Assembly: GCA_963971405.1 (NCBI GenBank)
Contig: OZ020485.1
Location: 17,422,001 to 17,486,000, forward strand
Reading direction: 5' to 3'
Length of the DNA stretch: 64,000 nt
From: Psococerastis gibbosa
Taxonomy: Eukaryota; Arthropoda; Insecta; Psocodea; Psocidae
Program-made: the position numbers and the translations under genes
Shown: in pieces, positions 1-9,949 of the stretch
Position numbering within the stretch: position 1 is the first letter of the stretch
Layout: every line of letters begins with the position of its first letter
Notes under the pieces: generated by a model
What the model was told of the DNA's origin: nothing
The model's input: only the letters and a program-made list of their open reading frames with translations
The model's database searches: none

Positions 1-71
1 AAAAGAAACCCAATATGTATTGTAACACTAGGTCAATTACAATTATTAAGAAAAGCTCTAAATAATAAATA

Positions 72-120
72 AAATAAATATGGACTTTTTGTTTTTTCTA
101 CTACTAAGCCAACCTAGCGG
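72..120 (-). repeat. SINE-A 3' end fragment
   Basis: This is the 3' end of the SINE-A family, read on the minus strand and preceded by an A/T-rich tail. The motif actaagccaacctagcgg matches the copy at 18785-18979 almost exactly. The tRNA-like head is missing, so it is 5'-truncated, as expected for a retroposed copy. Confidence 0.6.
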
Positions 121-189
121 GCACCAAAGAAAATAAATAAATTATCATTTCCAATCCACACATCACAGCCCTTATCTTCTTCTTTTTCG

Positions 190-300
190 GTGCAGGCGGT
201 GAGGCTTTGGTACTCTCTGCCGGACCCTATCAGAAATGAAATAAATTGGAAAGCAAAAAGTTTAAGGGTGGTTGTCAGGACTATGTTATGGTGCATATAT
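190..300 (+). pseudogene. Non-LTR retrotransposon RT C-terminal-like fragment
   Basis: The frame starting at 190 reads AVRLWYSLPDPIRNEIN. This resembles the W-N-S-L-P-x-x-I-R signature near the end of CR1/Jockey-type reverse transcriptase ORFs. Similarity fades after about 25 residues. No catalytic motif is present and nothing recognisable lies upstream. I infer a short dead LINE fragment; a chance match is possible. Confidence 0.35.
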
Positions 301-391
301 AAATGGTGTGTAAATGGTCTGTTAGTTTTAATTTTTTTATGTGTTAATTTTTTATTCAGACAAATTGTAATTTTATTTTATTTGTAAATTG

Positions 392-472
392 TAATATGGG
401 TTAGTTGTAAGAGTGGGCCGAAAAGCCCAAAATTCGCCCACATGGAAAAGACAATTTCCTTTTTTTTTAAAA
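392..472 (+). repeat. Short retroposon, copy 1
   Basis: The stretch begins tatgggtta, contains aaattcgccca and atggaaaagacaatttcc, and ends in a T-rich run. The same pieces occur in the same order at 43267-43382, where the copy ends in (TTTC)n. There, a neighbouring duplicate lacks it (see 43135-43600), which shows it to be a discrete inserted element. No internal promoter boxes were recognised. Confidence 0.5.
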
Positions 473-1448
473 AAATAAATAAATGAGATTTTAGCGAAAA
501 ATTGTAACCAATTATTATTTAGAAGTCTTTGTCGCCAATAAACGTCACCACAGGGCACAGTCTCTCATGAATTATCTATTTATCTATCAGTGACCGTCTA
601 TACACAGTAAATGTCAGTAAGTTGTCTGTAGTTTTAAAATAACGCTGGGAAATGTCACATATAGGCAGTCTGTCAGTTATTCTCCTCGTATAGCTATCAG
701 ACAGCTCTTGAAATTGCGTCTGCGGATGTATAGACATGCTTTACGTGCATGGCTTTGTGGGAAAATGCCATTAACTGCGTTTAGCAGACGTCTGGGCAAT
801 ACAATAATTGCCACATGGTTGCATTTCATTTCATGTTGTATTACTCGTTCGTATTATGGGACGCAAGTCTCCAAAGGGCAGTTCCCACCTCCCTCTGAAA
901 TGTCTCGGGAAGAAATACTGGACGGCACCTCTATACAATGGAACATGGGAAATGTTCGAGGAATATAATATGTATAGAACAATTGATCTATATACAATAT
1001 GATTAATATAATTTCATTCATCCCTTTACTTAAAAGCAATAAAAATCTTTTTTTTAATTCAAGCAATTGCTTAATGTTAATTTTTATCTTTTTCTTTTTT
1101 AAACTCTTTCAATTCTTCAATTATCTTACCAATCAACATCCCCTGATTTAATCCTCCTAATGATCCTATAATTAAAGACAAAATATAAAATGGAGCACCT
1201 GCTCCTTGTCTGTCCTACGTATGCTTGCTACCGCACCTTCCCTAATAACTCCTATATGAGCAATATTCTTACAGATACAACTACTTTACGCCAACACAAG
1301 CTCCCGTTTCTATTCCAGTCAACTATCTTTAAAAATATGTGAAAACCCTTAAGCCATTAAAACAAAAACAAAATCGAACAATAGACAAAGGCAAACTGTT
1401 GTAGACGGTACCTGGGCAACTCGTTGTCCAGCGCGCTTATAGCAGTTG
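473..1448. other. Unassigned AT-rich DNA
   Basis: I see no gene or recognisable repeat here. The small open frames at 708-968 and 808-1002 lack recognisable domains, and their composition matches the flanks. Confidence 0.5.
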
Positions 1449-1483
1449 GCAAAAAAAAACAAAAAAAAAACAAAAAAAAAACA
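1449..1483. repeat. (A8-10 C)n low-complexity tract
   Basis: Three adenine runs of 8-10 bases are separated by single cytosines. Confidence 0.8.
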
Positions 1484-1609
1484 ATAGTGCACACCACACC
1501 AATCCCATTCATAATGACAGCATTGCAACACATAAACATATAACGCGTAAGCCCCAAAGGGCGGTGCGTTATAATTTTTAAATAAATAAATAAAGAAAAA
1601 TAAATGGAG

Positions 1610-1660
1610 CAATAATTGAATGTCAGTGTTATATATACCATATAATACTGCAATATAATA
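1610..1660 (-). repeat. SINE-B head fragment
   Basis: The block carrying gtcagtgttatatata and atactgcaatataat is the reverse complement of the head of the family seen at 24215-24310, 45785-45963 and 51600-51735. Only the TATATAAC-containing leader is present. Confidence 0.45.
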
Positions 1661-2199
1661 ATAAACTCTTTATTGAAAAATAAATAAATATAACGTAGAT
1701 GCAGCGAGATTAGGACCTATTCTTACACCTATATTACACCTAACTGTGCATATCAACGATATAGTTCAATTGAAATATTTGTACGATATACTAAATAATA
1801 AACTATATTCGTACCGAATATCAGTCATACCTTCTATTCATAATAACAGCCACACTAATTTAAAAAGAAACTAATTAAAAACCAACAATGTAACAAGGTA
1901 CTTATCGAGTACGGGCTGCTAAAGCCCGGTTATAACAATTCCATTGTAAGTGCATATATACTGTGCGTATATTTTCTTGGAAATACATTCATTCATTCAT
2001 TAAATTCAAATTCGATACCATCCACATTCATTTTCTCACTCATATGTTTGCATACAGAAAAGAACCGGTACGAGTGGACCCGTACGTACTTTCCTGTTTA
2101 TCTACATAGTATATGTACCGAAATAGATAAACGTTAGTTCTACGGTAAATAATTGTCTGTTAGACTTCAGCTGCCTCAACTGGATTGATTGATAAGCGA
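1661..2199. other. Unassigned DNA
   Basis: AT-rich sequence with no supported feature. Motifs such as cattcattcatt near 1990 are simple tetranucleotide repeats. Confidence 0.5.
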
Positions 2200-2204
2200 T
2201 TGCA

Positions 2205-2397
2205 TATCTACTTCGATGGCAAGGTGGTTGCGTGCTTTTACATGTGCGAGTCTCTGCACATTATGCGATCGGAGGCGTGTCGTAACTCAACACGGGTACT
2301 AACCCAAAGAGGCGACTGAAGAGGTCAATCGAATACATTCATTAAATTGTTTGTATGCTATTAATCTTTTATTAAAAAAAAAAAAAAAAAAAAAAAA
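2205..2397 (+). repeat. SINE-C copy with poly(A) tail
   Basis: A tRNA-like head (gatggcaaggtggttgcgtg) is followed by a body ending gaagaggtcaatcgaatac, then an uninterrupted run of 24 A at 2374-2397. The same order is found at 48583-49010, where a MITE interrupts it, and at 63391-63530. The poly(A) tail and repeated head-to-tail structure support retroposition by LINE machinery. The B box is not clear, so derivation from a particular tRNA is not assigned. Confidence 0.6.
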
Positions 2398-2489
2398 TAC
2401 TAGAATGGACAGTCCAATATAAAACTAAACAATAATAATATATATTACGCAATGCATTTGGTCACGGATTATATCAATACTTAAAAGTT

Positions 2490-3110
2490 TTTTTTTTTAA
2501 GCAGCCCGTTTGGTTTTGGTACTTTGCATGGCACCTAAAACATACCTGCAGCCTGATCGAGGCGATTATAATACCGGTATTTATTTAATCCCCTGGTAGT
2601 AAAAAGGTAAACAAGATAATTTTGTAATGGAAAGTGCTATTCAAACTTTGTTTGTTTACATTTATAATCCTAGGGTATTTATTTAACCCCGGTATTATAA
2701 TCACCTCGATCAGGCTGCTGGAGTTAATCGACAACACCGTTTTTATTTTTTTAAATAACTTTTCATGAAAATTGCGCCGGTTTTTGTCCCCTGGAGCAAA
2801 CTATCAAGGGGCAAGTGGCATTTTTTGGTTTTGTTTACATTAGTAAGGAAGAAGGACTACAATATACGTGAATTTGAAAAAAGTCGTTAGAGCCGTTTTT
2901 TTTTTTTTTTTAAGAAAAAAAATTGTTCATTTTTTTCGCTTTTTGGGGTATTAAACCTACCAAAATTAATTTAATCGAAATCCATCTAGTAATTCGTCCA
3001 CAAATCGACATATGGACAGACAGACTGGCACGTCTTTAGTTCCTGGGACCACAAAACGTGTAAATACGTTGAAATCTCAAAATCGAAAATTTCGAACAGT
3101 ACAAAACTTA
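2490..3110 (+). repeat. Dispersed repeat D, copy 1, interrupted by a MITE
   Basis: Two halves flank the MITE at 2549-2717. The left half has gcacctaaaacatacctg. The right half has ctatcaaggggcaag, the gacagacagactggc block and cgtgtaaatacgttgaaatc. The same blocks in the same order lie uninterrupted at 23165-23740 and, more diverged, at 59890-60365. The family's class is unknown. The gacagacagac block followed by a conserved ATTTCGA-type segment is common in insect dispersed repeats. Confidence 0.6.
2549..2717. mobile_element. MITE family 1, copy 1 (169 bp, 3-bp TSD)
   Basis: Terminal inverted repeats start CAGCCTGATCGAGG and continue into gattataataccgg, mirrored at the right end as cctcgatcaggctg. 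The trinucleotide ctg occurs immediately outside both ends (2546-2548 and 2718-2720). Repeat D copies without the element read continuously across this point, which supports the boundary. A second copy lies at 32647-33011. There is no coding capacity. The superfamily is not assigned; a 3-bp non-TWA duplication does not fit classical Harbinger. Confidence 0.7.
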
Positions 3111-3119
3111 ATGGGACAG

Positions 3120-3679
3120 CAGTGAAACATTATTGATCCAGGGGGGTAGTAGTATGAAGTTGTAGTCAGGACCCAAGCCATAATTTGGGCCCATAGGTCC
3201 CACTAATCCAGGGGCATGCCCAGGGTGCTGAGTTTCAGAAAACTGCAAATTCTGTTCGGCCTAGCCAATTGATCTCACATCCAAAAACTGATTTTGAAAG
3301 CTAACAAAGCTAATAGTAAAGCTAAAGTCCACATATGTATACAATACTATTTGTTTTTATTTATTATTTGGATGTGAACGTCCAGAGAGCTCCAGGTATA
3401 GGACCGCACACGAGCCATTATGAATTATGAGACCAGCGGGCTGAATGAGGTACAGGCACAGCCGCATGCATACAAGCAAGCTCATCGCATGTGCAGACCT
3501 TCCAAACGACATGCAATGCAAAAACCTGTTGGCAGATGTTGTCCAGTGGCGGGTTGTGGGAAATAAATTTACAAGCTCTGCACACTTGAAGGACTTTTTT
3601 ATGGACTGCTTATAGTGCATAACGCTCCGCCATTTACGGACTTCCATCTCGCGAAGATTAGCTTATATTTCGCCCATCC
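3120..3679. other. Unassigned DNA
   Basis: A 96-codon minus-strand open frame (3357-3647) has no recognisable domain. The region runs into the Penelope-like tail to its right and may be its degraded upstream part. Confidence 0.4.
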
Positions 3680-3739
3680 AGCGGTTTTGTTTAGTCGCAC
3701 ATTTTGAAGCGGTTTCTGCTGAGCCTCCGAGTTACAATC

Positions 3740-3880
3740 TTAGAAGTCTACGCAGTTCCACTGAAGATGTCGACCGCAGGTGTTGATGAAACGTTTGGAA
3801 GTACACTTTCAGAACGACCACGGCGTATCGTCCCGGATTCTACTACTTCGGCCGTGAAAACCTTTGTAATTATATTAGTC
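3740..3880 (+). mobile_element. Penelope-like 3' tail remnant
   Basis: The block ctgaagatgtcgaccgcagg, then gatgaaacgtt, gtcccggattctactac and cggccgtgaaaacctttg, recurs at 39380-39470 and in part at 51835-51905. An 'alternating GAAGATG ... GAAACGT ... cccggattc' terminal block often follows Penelope-type ORFs in insects. That assignment comes from recollection of the family rather than any match here. No GIY-YIG motif is adjacent. Confidence 0.35.
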
Positions 3881-3934
3881 TAACAATGGTAAGGATGATG
3901 CAGGCGATGATAGTGGTGATATGATAACCGATTC

Positions 3935-4169
3935 TTCTTCTTCTTCATCTTCGGGCTACTTACCGGGCTTTGCCATGTTCGACCAGACACCTCCAGTCTT
4001 TGCACCATTCCACTCCCAACTCGCGGAGGTCCGCTTCTAAATTGTCCTTCCAGCTGTTTCATGCTTTGTCCATTTTCTTCGGCTTCTGCCATTCTTATAA
4101 CATCTCCCAGTCATCTTAGACGTTGCGTTTTTATAAAACAGGCTGTGTCGTCTCCAATGAGTATTGCCC
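3935..4169 (-). pseudogene. RTE-like LINE 3' end, decayed
   Basis: On the minus strand this resembles the tail of RTE-type ORFs: residues like GQSMKQLEGQF and RSGPPRVGS match the W-K-D-x-L-E-x-D-L-R-E-L-G-V pattern in shifted frames. It ends in an (AAG)n-type tail at 3938-3952. Copies of the same tail are at 35765-36060 and 61745-62060. An hAT-type MITE interrupts it at 4170. Confidence 0.5.
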
Positions 4170-4327
4170 CAGTGGTCGGCAATGTGCGGCTCCAGAGCCG
4201 CATGTGGCTCTTCGGCTTTGGTGTAATAACAGTTTACTAAACAAGCAGATTTGGCTCCCAATTCTTTTTTTTTAATGATTGAAATGTTCATATTTGGCTC
4301 TTAGGCTAAAAAGTTTGCCGACCACTG
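4170..4327. mobile_element. hAT-type MITE (CAGTGGTCGGCAA family), 158 bp
   Basis: Perfect 13-bp terminal inverted repeats CAGTGGTCGGCAA / TTGCCGACCACTG bound a short non-coding body with agagccgcatgtggctc. CAGTGG termini are typical of hAT elements. The 8 bp on either side (gtattgcc / gtataggt) match only partly, so the TSD is eroded or unproven. The element sits in a LINE tail. Related ends are at 5255-5342, 39212-39300 and perhaps 26701-26755. Confidence 0.7.
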
Positions 4328-5250
4328 GTATAGGTTGTTTCTTGCTAAAACTTATCTTTCGACTAGTTACGTTAATTTTTTGGTCGGTTCTGTAGTGGTA
4401 GAGGCGCCACTGGACTCGTCACATACGTCTTCTGGTAATAAAGGCTGGACTTGCTTTGTTTTATACCGACCACGTGGAGCCTGCATTCTTCGAGCCTTCA
4501 TTCAATTGCTACTTGATGGCGGCAGGGTATGCGACGTCTGGCTTATGGGAATTCACAAGCCTGCGAGTGTAGAATACAAATAAGCAATAGAATAAATAGC
4601 ATAAACAAGGTACATTAGTAAAAAAAAAACTAATGAAATAACTGCTGTACAATAGTAAAAAAAATTCCGTGTTTCGCTCATTAATTGATAAATGTCATCG
4701 GTAGACGTACCGTAATAAAATTTCAATTGAACCAATTTTATTCCAGCAGAAAGTACAAAAAGTGCTCATACAGGCTAATGTGCGATAAGACTAGTTCCCA
4801 TGCTTGGTTAAGTCGAGCTAACGCCCGTTACAATGTCAATGTTAAGTATTTCTCAGCTTGCCCATTGGAAATTGTAGTCGGTGTGGGTTGACATCGAAAA
4901 GAGAACCAGTTTGCCAACTGCACCGGTTAGAAATTTATTTGGAAACATTACCAATATTGTGTGAAAACCGAGGGGGTCGTTAGCAGGGCAAAGTTCTATG
5001 GTCCACACTGCCAATTAGGCCTACGTTAATTTAAAGAAAAAATGCAATATTTATTGTTTATTTTTTCTTTCTCTTTTCCTTTTTCTTTTCTTTATATTTC
5101 GTATAAATCGTATTTTAAAGTTTGGGTTTTGGGTTCAGAGAAGCATAATTGGGAAAGATAGTATACAATTTTATTTTCGGAATATCTACCCCTGCAGTGT
5201 TTCCATTGCAACAGGTTTGATTTCTAGATAAACCTACCTAAACTTTCTGA
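4328..5250. other. Unassigned DNA
   Basis: No gene is supported. The motif tagtggtagaggcgcc near 4394 resembles an A box, but no B box follows at the right spacing. Several short frames (4335-4583, 4685-4891) have no domain. Confidence 0.45.
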
Positions 5251-5254
5251 AGTA

Positions 5255-5342
5255 CGGCTCTGGCCCAAATTTTCACGGAAGGCGCAATAATTGTTGAAAT
5301 GTTCACATTTGGCTCTTGGGCTAAAAAGTTTGCCGATCACTG
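5255..5342. mobile_element. hAT-type MITE right end
   Basis: The block ttgaaatgttcacatttggc through aagtttgccgatcactg matches the right end of the element at 4170-4327 with a few substitutions. I found no left terminus, so this is a truncated copy. Confidence 0.55.
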
Positions 5343-5364
5343 GTCTAGAAATGGAAAAGGAATT

Positions 5365-5900
5365 AAGAGCAAATTGGAGTACCACCACTATGCGTTTTTT
5401 TTTTTTTTAAGTCCTTAACCGACCATGTGTTCCATGTGTTGATGGGACCAGGTCTTAGTGTCGTCAAAATACCGGGGCAACTTTTGTTTACAAAATATTT
5501 GCACATCTCTGCCTTGAGATGAAATCGGGAAGCCCCCACTAGGCGTTTTTGTAAAAAGTCAATTTTCACAGGAAATATCGATCGTAGAGCTGTTAAAAAT
5601 ATCCATGTAATTAGCAGAAATGCTCCTTTACATTTTGATATATGACATGTGGCTTTCACTTAAACACCAATTGGCCACAGCTCTTGAACTCGTTCCTCGT
5701 ACTACCACACCACCCTTTTCTAGTACATACCATAAATTGTGGCCAATCTGTGTTAGATTGAAGCACATTAAAAAATGCTCAGAAACATTTCACCTGTTTG
5801 TCTTGATATTTTTGCCAACTCTACGATTGATATCTCCTGAGATACTGTATGTGATTTTTATTCTTACAAAGTTTCCCCCTCAAAACTGTCTCCTATGTAA
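5365..5900 (+). repeat. Dispersed repeat E, copy 1
   Basis: Blocks in order: attggagtaccaccactatg, a duplicate of that start near 5530, ttttcacaggaaatatcgat, acattttgatatatgacatg and ttggccacagctcttgaact. The same order occurs at 24345-24700, 29000-29250, 37630-37900 and 48260-48510, with pieces at 15190, 16528 and 24725. One copy (37494) follows a tRNA-like head, so the family may be a SINE. Confidence 0.55.
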
Positions 5901-6425
5901 TTAATTTGCCTTTATCTTTTCTCTGGGTTCCCGCTACACTCAATTAAAAAACAACTAATTAATTCCATAAAAAACGAGACAGTCACCTTAAGAAAGCAGT
6001 CACCAGTAAAAATAAAGACATAAATCCAAACGAATAACGAAGAAATCAATATGGAAGGAAAGTCAAAGAAAAACAGAAGATAACCATCTCGAACCCGTCA
6101 TTGCACAAATCTCTCACGCAAGCCAGCCAGCCAGCGCGTTACAAAGTATAAAATTGAATTCATTACCACGGTGCCCGCAAGACGCGATAATTCTAGGGAT
6201 GTCCAACCAATGAAAGTGCCATAAGGTTACCGTTGATGAGGGGTGGATAAAATCTTGTACAGATAAAACTGCTGGACAACTATCACTTTCAAGGCTATCG
6301 GAGTCTGGATCGTGGCGCGAGGTTAACAAGCGCTCGAGATTGATAAAAGGGGAAAAATTGCAAGTCCAAGGCCGGTGCGACAGACGCGAAGAGCTGCTAC
6401 AGAACTCCAAATTAGTCAAATCGCT
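5901..6425. other. Unassigned DNA
   Basis: The 101-codon minus-strand frame at 6114-6419 has no recognised domain. The plus strand leads into a LINE fragment at its right edge, so part of this may be decayed LINE. Confidence 0.4.
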
Positions 6426-6429
6426 GATT

Positions 6430-6660
6430 ATTTCAGGCGAAAATTAAAGAATCTCGATAGGCTGGCGGAAGTGGCCGGACATGAGTGGTATCCTAACAGA
6501 CAGAAAAATGTCCAAAAAACTAAAAGATCTAATTTACATGCAACTGGTTAGACCTAGCATGTTAAATAGCTCAGAGTGCTGGCCCTTGAGAAAGGCCGAA
6601 AACAAAGACTGCAAATGGCCGGGATGGGGATGCTGCGATTGTCCATGGGCTTCACACAGC
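6430..6660 (+). pseudogene. RTE-like LINE fragment (post-RT region)
   Basis: The frame from 6481 reads TDRKMSKKLKDLIYMQLV then RPSMLNSSECWPLRK. This matches the K-K-L-K-x-x-I-Y-x-x-V-x-R-P-x-x-L-Y-G-x-E-C-W-P segment downstream of the RT domain in RTE-type elements. It is broken off after about 60 codons, where an opposite-strand LINE tail begins. Confidence 0.6.
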
Positions 6661-6674
6661 TGATAGACGCCTTC

Positions 6675-6860
6675 TCTCTAAGTTAAAGCCGGATGGCTGG
6701 TTGGCGGCAACATGTGGCTTCGATGCCTCCACTCCCCTCGATCCTGGCACGCCCTCTTCAGCTCCACGTATGCCTTGGCCCCTACATCCTCCATAACTTG
6801 CTGCAGATACTCCTTTCTTGGGCGCCCAGACCGGTTGACGCCTTCTGATAGACGCCGGAA
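6675..6860 (-). pseudogene. RTE-like LINE 3' end
   Basis: On the minus strand this is a near-duplicate of the tail of the 34186-34735 element. Both share ggatggctggttgg, the G-R-P-R-K-E-Y segment and the E-L-K-x-A-C-Q-x-R-G-E-W segment. It is inverted relative to the fragments on both sides. Confidence 0.6.
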
Positions 6861-7135
6861 CGACGAAATAAGTGCTGAAATGAAGACAACTGGTATAGTC
6901 GATTAAGCCCGTGAACAATGACTGTCGTGGTTGGCCGACGTAGAAAGAATGCAGCCAAATGACCTTGATAAGGCGGGTAAAACATATCGAAGCTGAGGGA
7001 AAAAGAAGACTAAGGCTAGCAGTAGAAGCGAAAGTCCGCCAAGTCTTCAGGATTGTAGGAGCGACTGCAGCCGAAGCAGAGAATCGCAAGAAGTGGCAGG
7101 GAACCTGCCGCATCGCCGACGCCACCTATGGATAA
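6861..7135 (+). pseudogene. RTE-like LINE 3' end, second family
   Basis: Translation gives a W-L-x-x-V-E-R-M-Q-P segment and, in another frame, GATAAEAENRKKWQGTCRIA. These correspond to the RWLGHVERM and AENRxxW tail of RTE-type ORFs. Frame changes and stops show it is dead. Confidence 0.55.
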
Positions 7136-7199
7136 AAGCGAGGAAAAAGTAAAGTAAAAAAATTAAAGATAGCTTATTTCGCAAGTGATATTCATAAAA

Positions 7200-7290
7200 A
7201 TGGTTTGGCAAGAGCAATCGCCTCAAAGGCCCAAATTGTCATGATGATCGCCAATCTTCGTTAGAAGAGGCATTTAAAGAAGAGGAGCGA
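7200..7290 (+). pseudogene. RTE-like LINE extreme C-terminus and tail
   Basis: The frame reads VMMIANLR followed by a stop and a purine-rich tail (gaagaggcatttaaagaag). The 'I-A-M-M-I-x-x-L-R/R-R' terminus is found again at 11290-11335, 27900-27940, 32080-32125 and, on the minus strand, 61365-61420. Confidence 0.5.
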
Positions 7291-7294
7291 GCAT

Positions 7295-8525
7295 TATCAC
7301 CGATTTGTTTTCGGCACCATATTTACCAACAACTGCCTATAAAAACCAAAATATCAGTGGGCCAACCATTACATCAGCTAATACAGAGGTAACAAACACA
7401 ATACTCAATTCCCGGTAAAATGCATTAAAGTTAATCATGTAAAAAATAAAAATGGCGGCAATGGAGAATTGCACTAATTCTGGAAATTGGCTCATCATTC
7501 GATTGTTCCACCGCACACCACTTAGACAGGATGATCCGTGTAAACTGCACATTGGGCAACTCTACCGTCCTTGGAAACGAGGATGAAACGAGCAGTATAT
7601 TATCGATCGATGATCGAGGAAAATGAGTAGGTCATTGTGCTAGAGTTTTCTGATATTTGAAATAACTTGCAGTATGCGCAGCATACCTGTATTATGTTCT
7701 CTGTTAATGGAACACCTACTCTAATGCCCAGAGGCCCCCAACTGGCTGCACATACGATACCCTATGGCAGAGGGGGAGGGGTGGTGGTGCCACATTATGG
7801 TATGTTGTTAGGTAGATTCTCATTTATTATGTATTAAATTAATAATAATTTAAAATTTATTATTAAATTTTCCTTCTTATTGTACTTCATACACGACAAA
7901 ACAGAGTAGCAGTAAAACTATGACCCGTTCATGAACCTGGAGTTACGCTTGTTATAAGTTATTGTGTCAATGATGAGCTTCCCTTCGCTTGTCTATTATC
8001 GCTTGTAGCCGGTGTAGGCCGAGGAGCCGAGGACGCGTACCAGTTTGACAATGGCCAAAAACTCATACTGATGCAGTGTCAATAAAGTCTGGGCAAAGGG
8101 CAAATGGTCTCACTATAATCAGGCAAACCCCATTCAGGACGATTTTATTCTGGATAGGTCATGTCATTTTATTGTATTGCTAATTCTTTATTATATTTAT
8201 TAATCAGATAAAACCGAAAATCATGTTAATTGTTGAGTTTATTTACTACTCATTAGACCTTAAAGCAATAAATTTTGAATGAATACATCACAGCTAAGTG
8301 TTATGTCGTCTAATAACACACCATAAGACTATAGCTAGGAGCAATGAGCGGGAATTTATCGGCTGTTCAGGCATGGTAAACCGTCCTGCAGGCTCATACA
8401 GGTTCATCGTAGGCGATAACAACTATACATCAATGCATAACACGGCGGTTTTTATTTTTATTTTATGAACACATGACTGACGCTGGGAATTCCTTATTCG
8501 GGCGTTTCTGACCATGTTTCATCGT
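7295..8525. other. Unassigned DNA
   Basis: No gene or dispersed repeat was identified. A purine-rich stretch lies near 7765 and AT-rich sequence near 7820-7880. Confidence 0.5.
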
Positions 8526-8529
8526 GTTT

Positions 8530-8700
8530 GGACATGTGGAGTAGTGGTGTGAACTCAGACTTCCACCCGAAAAGTTGTTGTTGGCTCGAGTCTCCAGCTG
8601 AATTTTCTAGCCATGCTTCGGAGGGCATGTAACGCAAGCGCCTTACTAGTTAAGTGTAGGAGAGGGCCTGACTCCAATAGGTTGGTTTAGTTAAAGAACA
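8530..8700 (+). repeat. SINE-A copy (tRNA-like head plus body)
   Basis: The copy begins ggacatgtggagtagtgg (A-box-like), carries ttggctcgagtctcc as a decayed B box, then the body ttcggagggcatgtaa and the end ggttggtttag. The same architecture is at 18785-18979 (-), 38038-38222 (-) and 54377-54556 (+), so it is a tRNA-derived SINE family. Confidence 0.7.
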
Positions 8701-8749
8701 AAAAGTCATTATGTTTTTTTTCAACTGCCAACTCTCAGAGGACAGTGCC

Positions 8750-9331
8750 TAATTCGTCCTTACAGCGGTTTTCGTGGACGTCCCTGCAGTCATCTTATGT
8801 TTCGGTGATTTTTCTTCCGGTTCTATAGTCCTCGATGGACTATGGCCTGCTCGACAACACTCCTCCAGTTATCTCGGTTTTGCAAGACACTCCATCATCT
8901 TAGAACTCCTAATTCGCAGAGATCAGTTCCTCATTCGTCCTTACAACGGTTTCGTCGACGTCCCTGCAGTAATCTTATGGTTTCGGTGATGATTTTTCTT
9001 CTTCTTTTTCTTCCGGTTCTACAGCCCGTCGATGGACTATGGCCTACTCAACAACACTCCTCCAGTCATCTCGGTTTTGCAAAACACTCCACCATGTACG
9101 AACTCCTAATTCACAGAGGTCAGTTCCTAATTCGTCCTTACAGCGGTATCGTAGACGTCCCTGCCGTCGTAGTATGATGACGCCGATGATGGTCATGGTG
9201 ATCTTCTTCTTCATCTCCATTTCTTCTTCTTTTGGCTCTGCGGCAACACCCTCCTGCAATTTTGCTCGACGATCCACCATCGACGAGGCCCCAACCTGTC
9301 CTGTTTCATTGACGTTCCTGACTCTCCGCAA
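8750..9331 (-). pseudogene. RTE-like LINE 3' end in 3-4 tandem units
   Basis: On the minus strand the best unit (9044-9160) reads CKDELGTDLCELGVRTW and LQNRDDWRSVVE, the standard RTE-type C-terminus. The landmark cgtccctgc recurs at about 8779, 8959 and 9156, giving periods of about 180 and 197 bp. A more diverged fourth unit lies at 9225-9331. This is local tandem amplification of a LINE tail. Confidence 0.65.
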
Positions 9332-9334
9332 TCG

Positions 9335-9928
9335 TCAGATGAAGATGGTGATTATGGTGGAGATGATTTGGAATAAAAAGACAAAACTGCTGATTGGTGG
9401 GAAAGGGAGCAGTGTCACCTCTCACCAGCTGACATGGGCCGTATATCAGTGTCGCCATCTCTTGTCATTTGCGCGCACGCAGGCGATATTTCCGCGCGGC
9501 TCCTCGTGACGACTTTTTAGAATAAAACCGGGTACGGCTGCCGCGCCGCTTATCACGGCACGCTAATTTATATGGGATCAGCAGAATTGGCTCACGACCC
9601 CGTCCGACCTGCTCATCAGTCATTGTCCTGTCCCTATGGTTGAAGACCTCACAGCTCCTAATGAGTTGAAGTCGCGAAGGAATAATGGGCAATGAAGCCG
9701 CAGCTGGAATCTCGGAGACAACCTTAGATTGCACCAGTGCATGTACGTATGTGTAAAAGCCCCCATAGGAGGCAGCTGCTTCAATCCACGGTCAAGGAGG
9801 AGGAGGAGGAGGTCCAACCGATCTTTTTGTATTGTCGGGATACCACACGCGACTATTCTAAATGGACCCCGTTCCAATCAAATCAAATACATATTTATTC
9901 CAATTTTTGCAACAAGACTAGGATACAT
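9335..9928. other. GC-richer unassigned segment
   Basis: An 89-codon minus-strand open frame (9465-9734) is arginine- and serine-rich with no known domain. The segment is richer in CG dinucleotides than its flanks. It may be internal LINE sequence belonging to the tail at 9950-10075, but this is not shown. Confidence 0.35.
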
Positions 9929-9930
9929 GA

Positions 9931-9949
9931 CTTGACTTGACTTGACTTA
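9931..9949. repeat. (CTTGA)n microsatellite
   Basis: Four near-perfect CTTGA units abut the 3' end of a minus-strand LINE fragment, consistent with a microsatellite-type tail (AAGTC on the LINE strand). Confidence 0.8.

Noticed and set aside
190-387. Small membrane protein gene (65 codons)
   Set aside because: The first third resembles a LINE RT terminus and the rest is AT-rich read-through giving Phe/Leu/Ile.
4390-4450. Pol III promoter / tRNA-like head near gtagtggtagaggcg
   Set aside because: Only the A-box-like part is present; no B box within normal spacing.
6652-7125. 157-codon minus-strand open frame, among the longest in the window
   Set aside because: It runs across three LINE fragments in a frame that is not the LINE frame and matches no domain.
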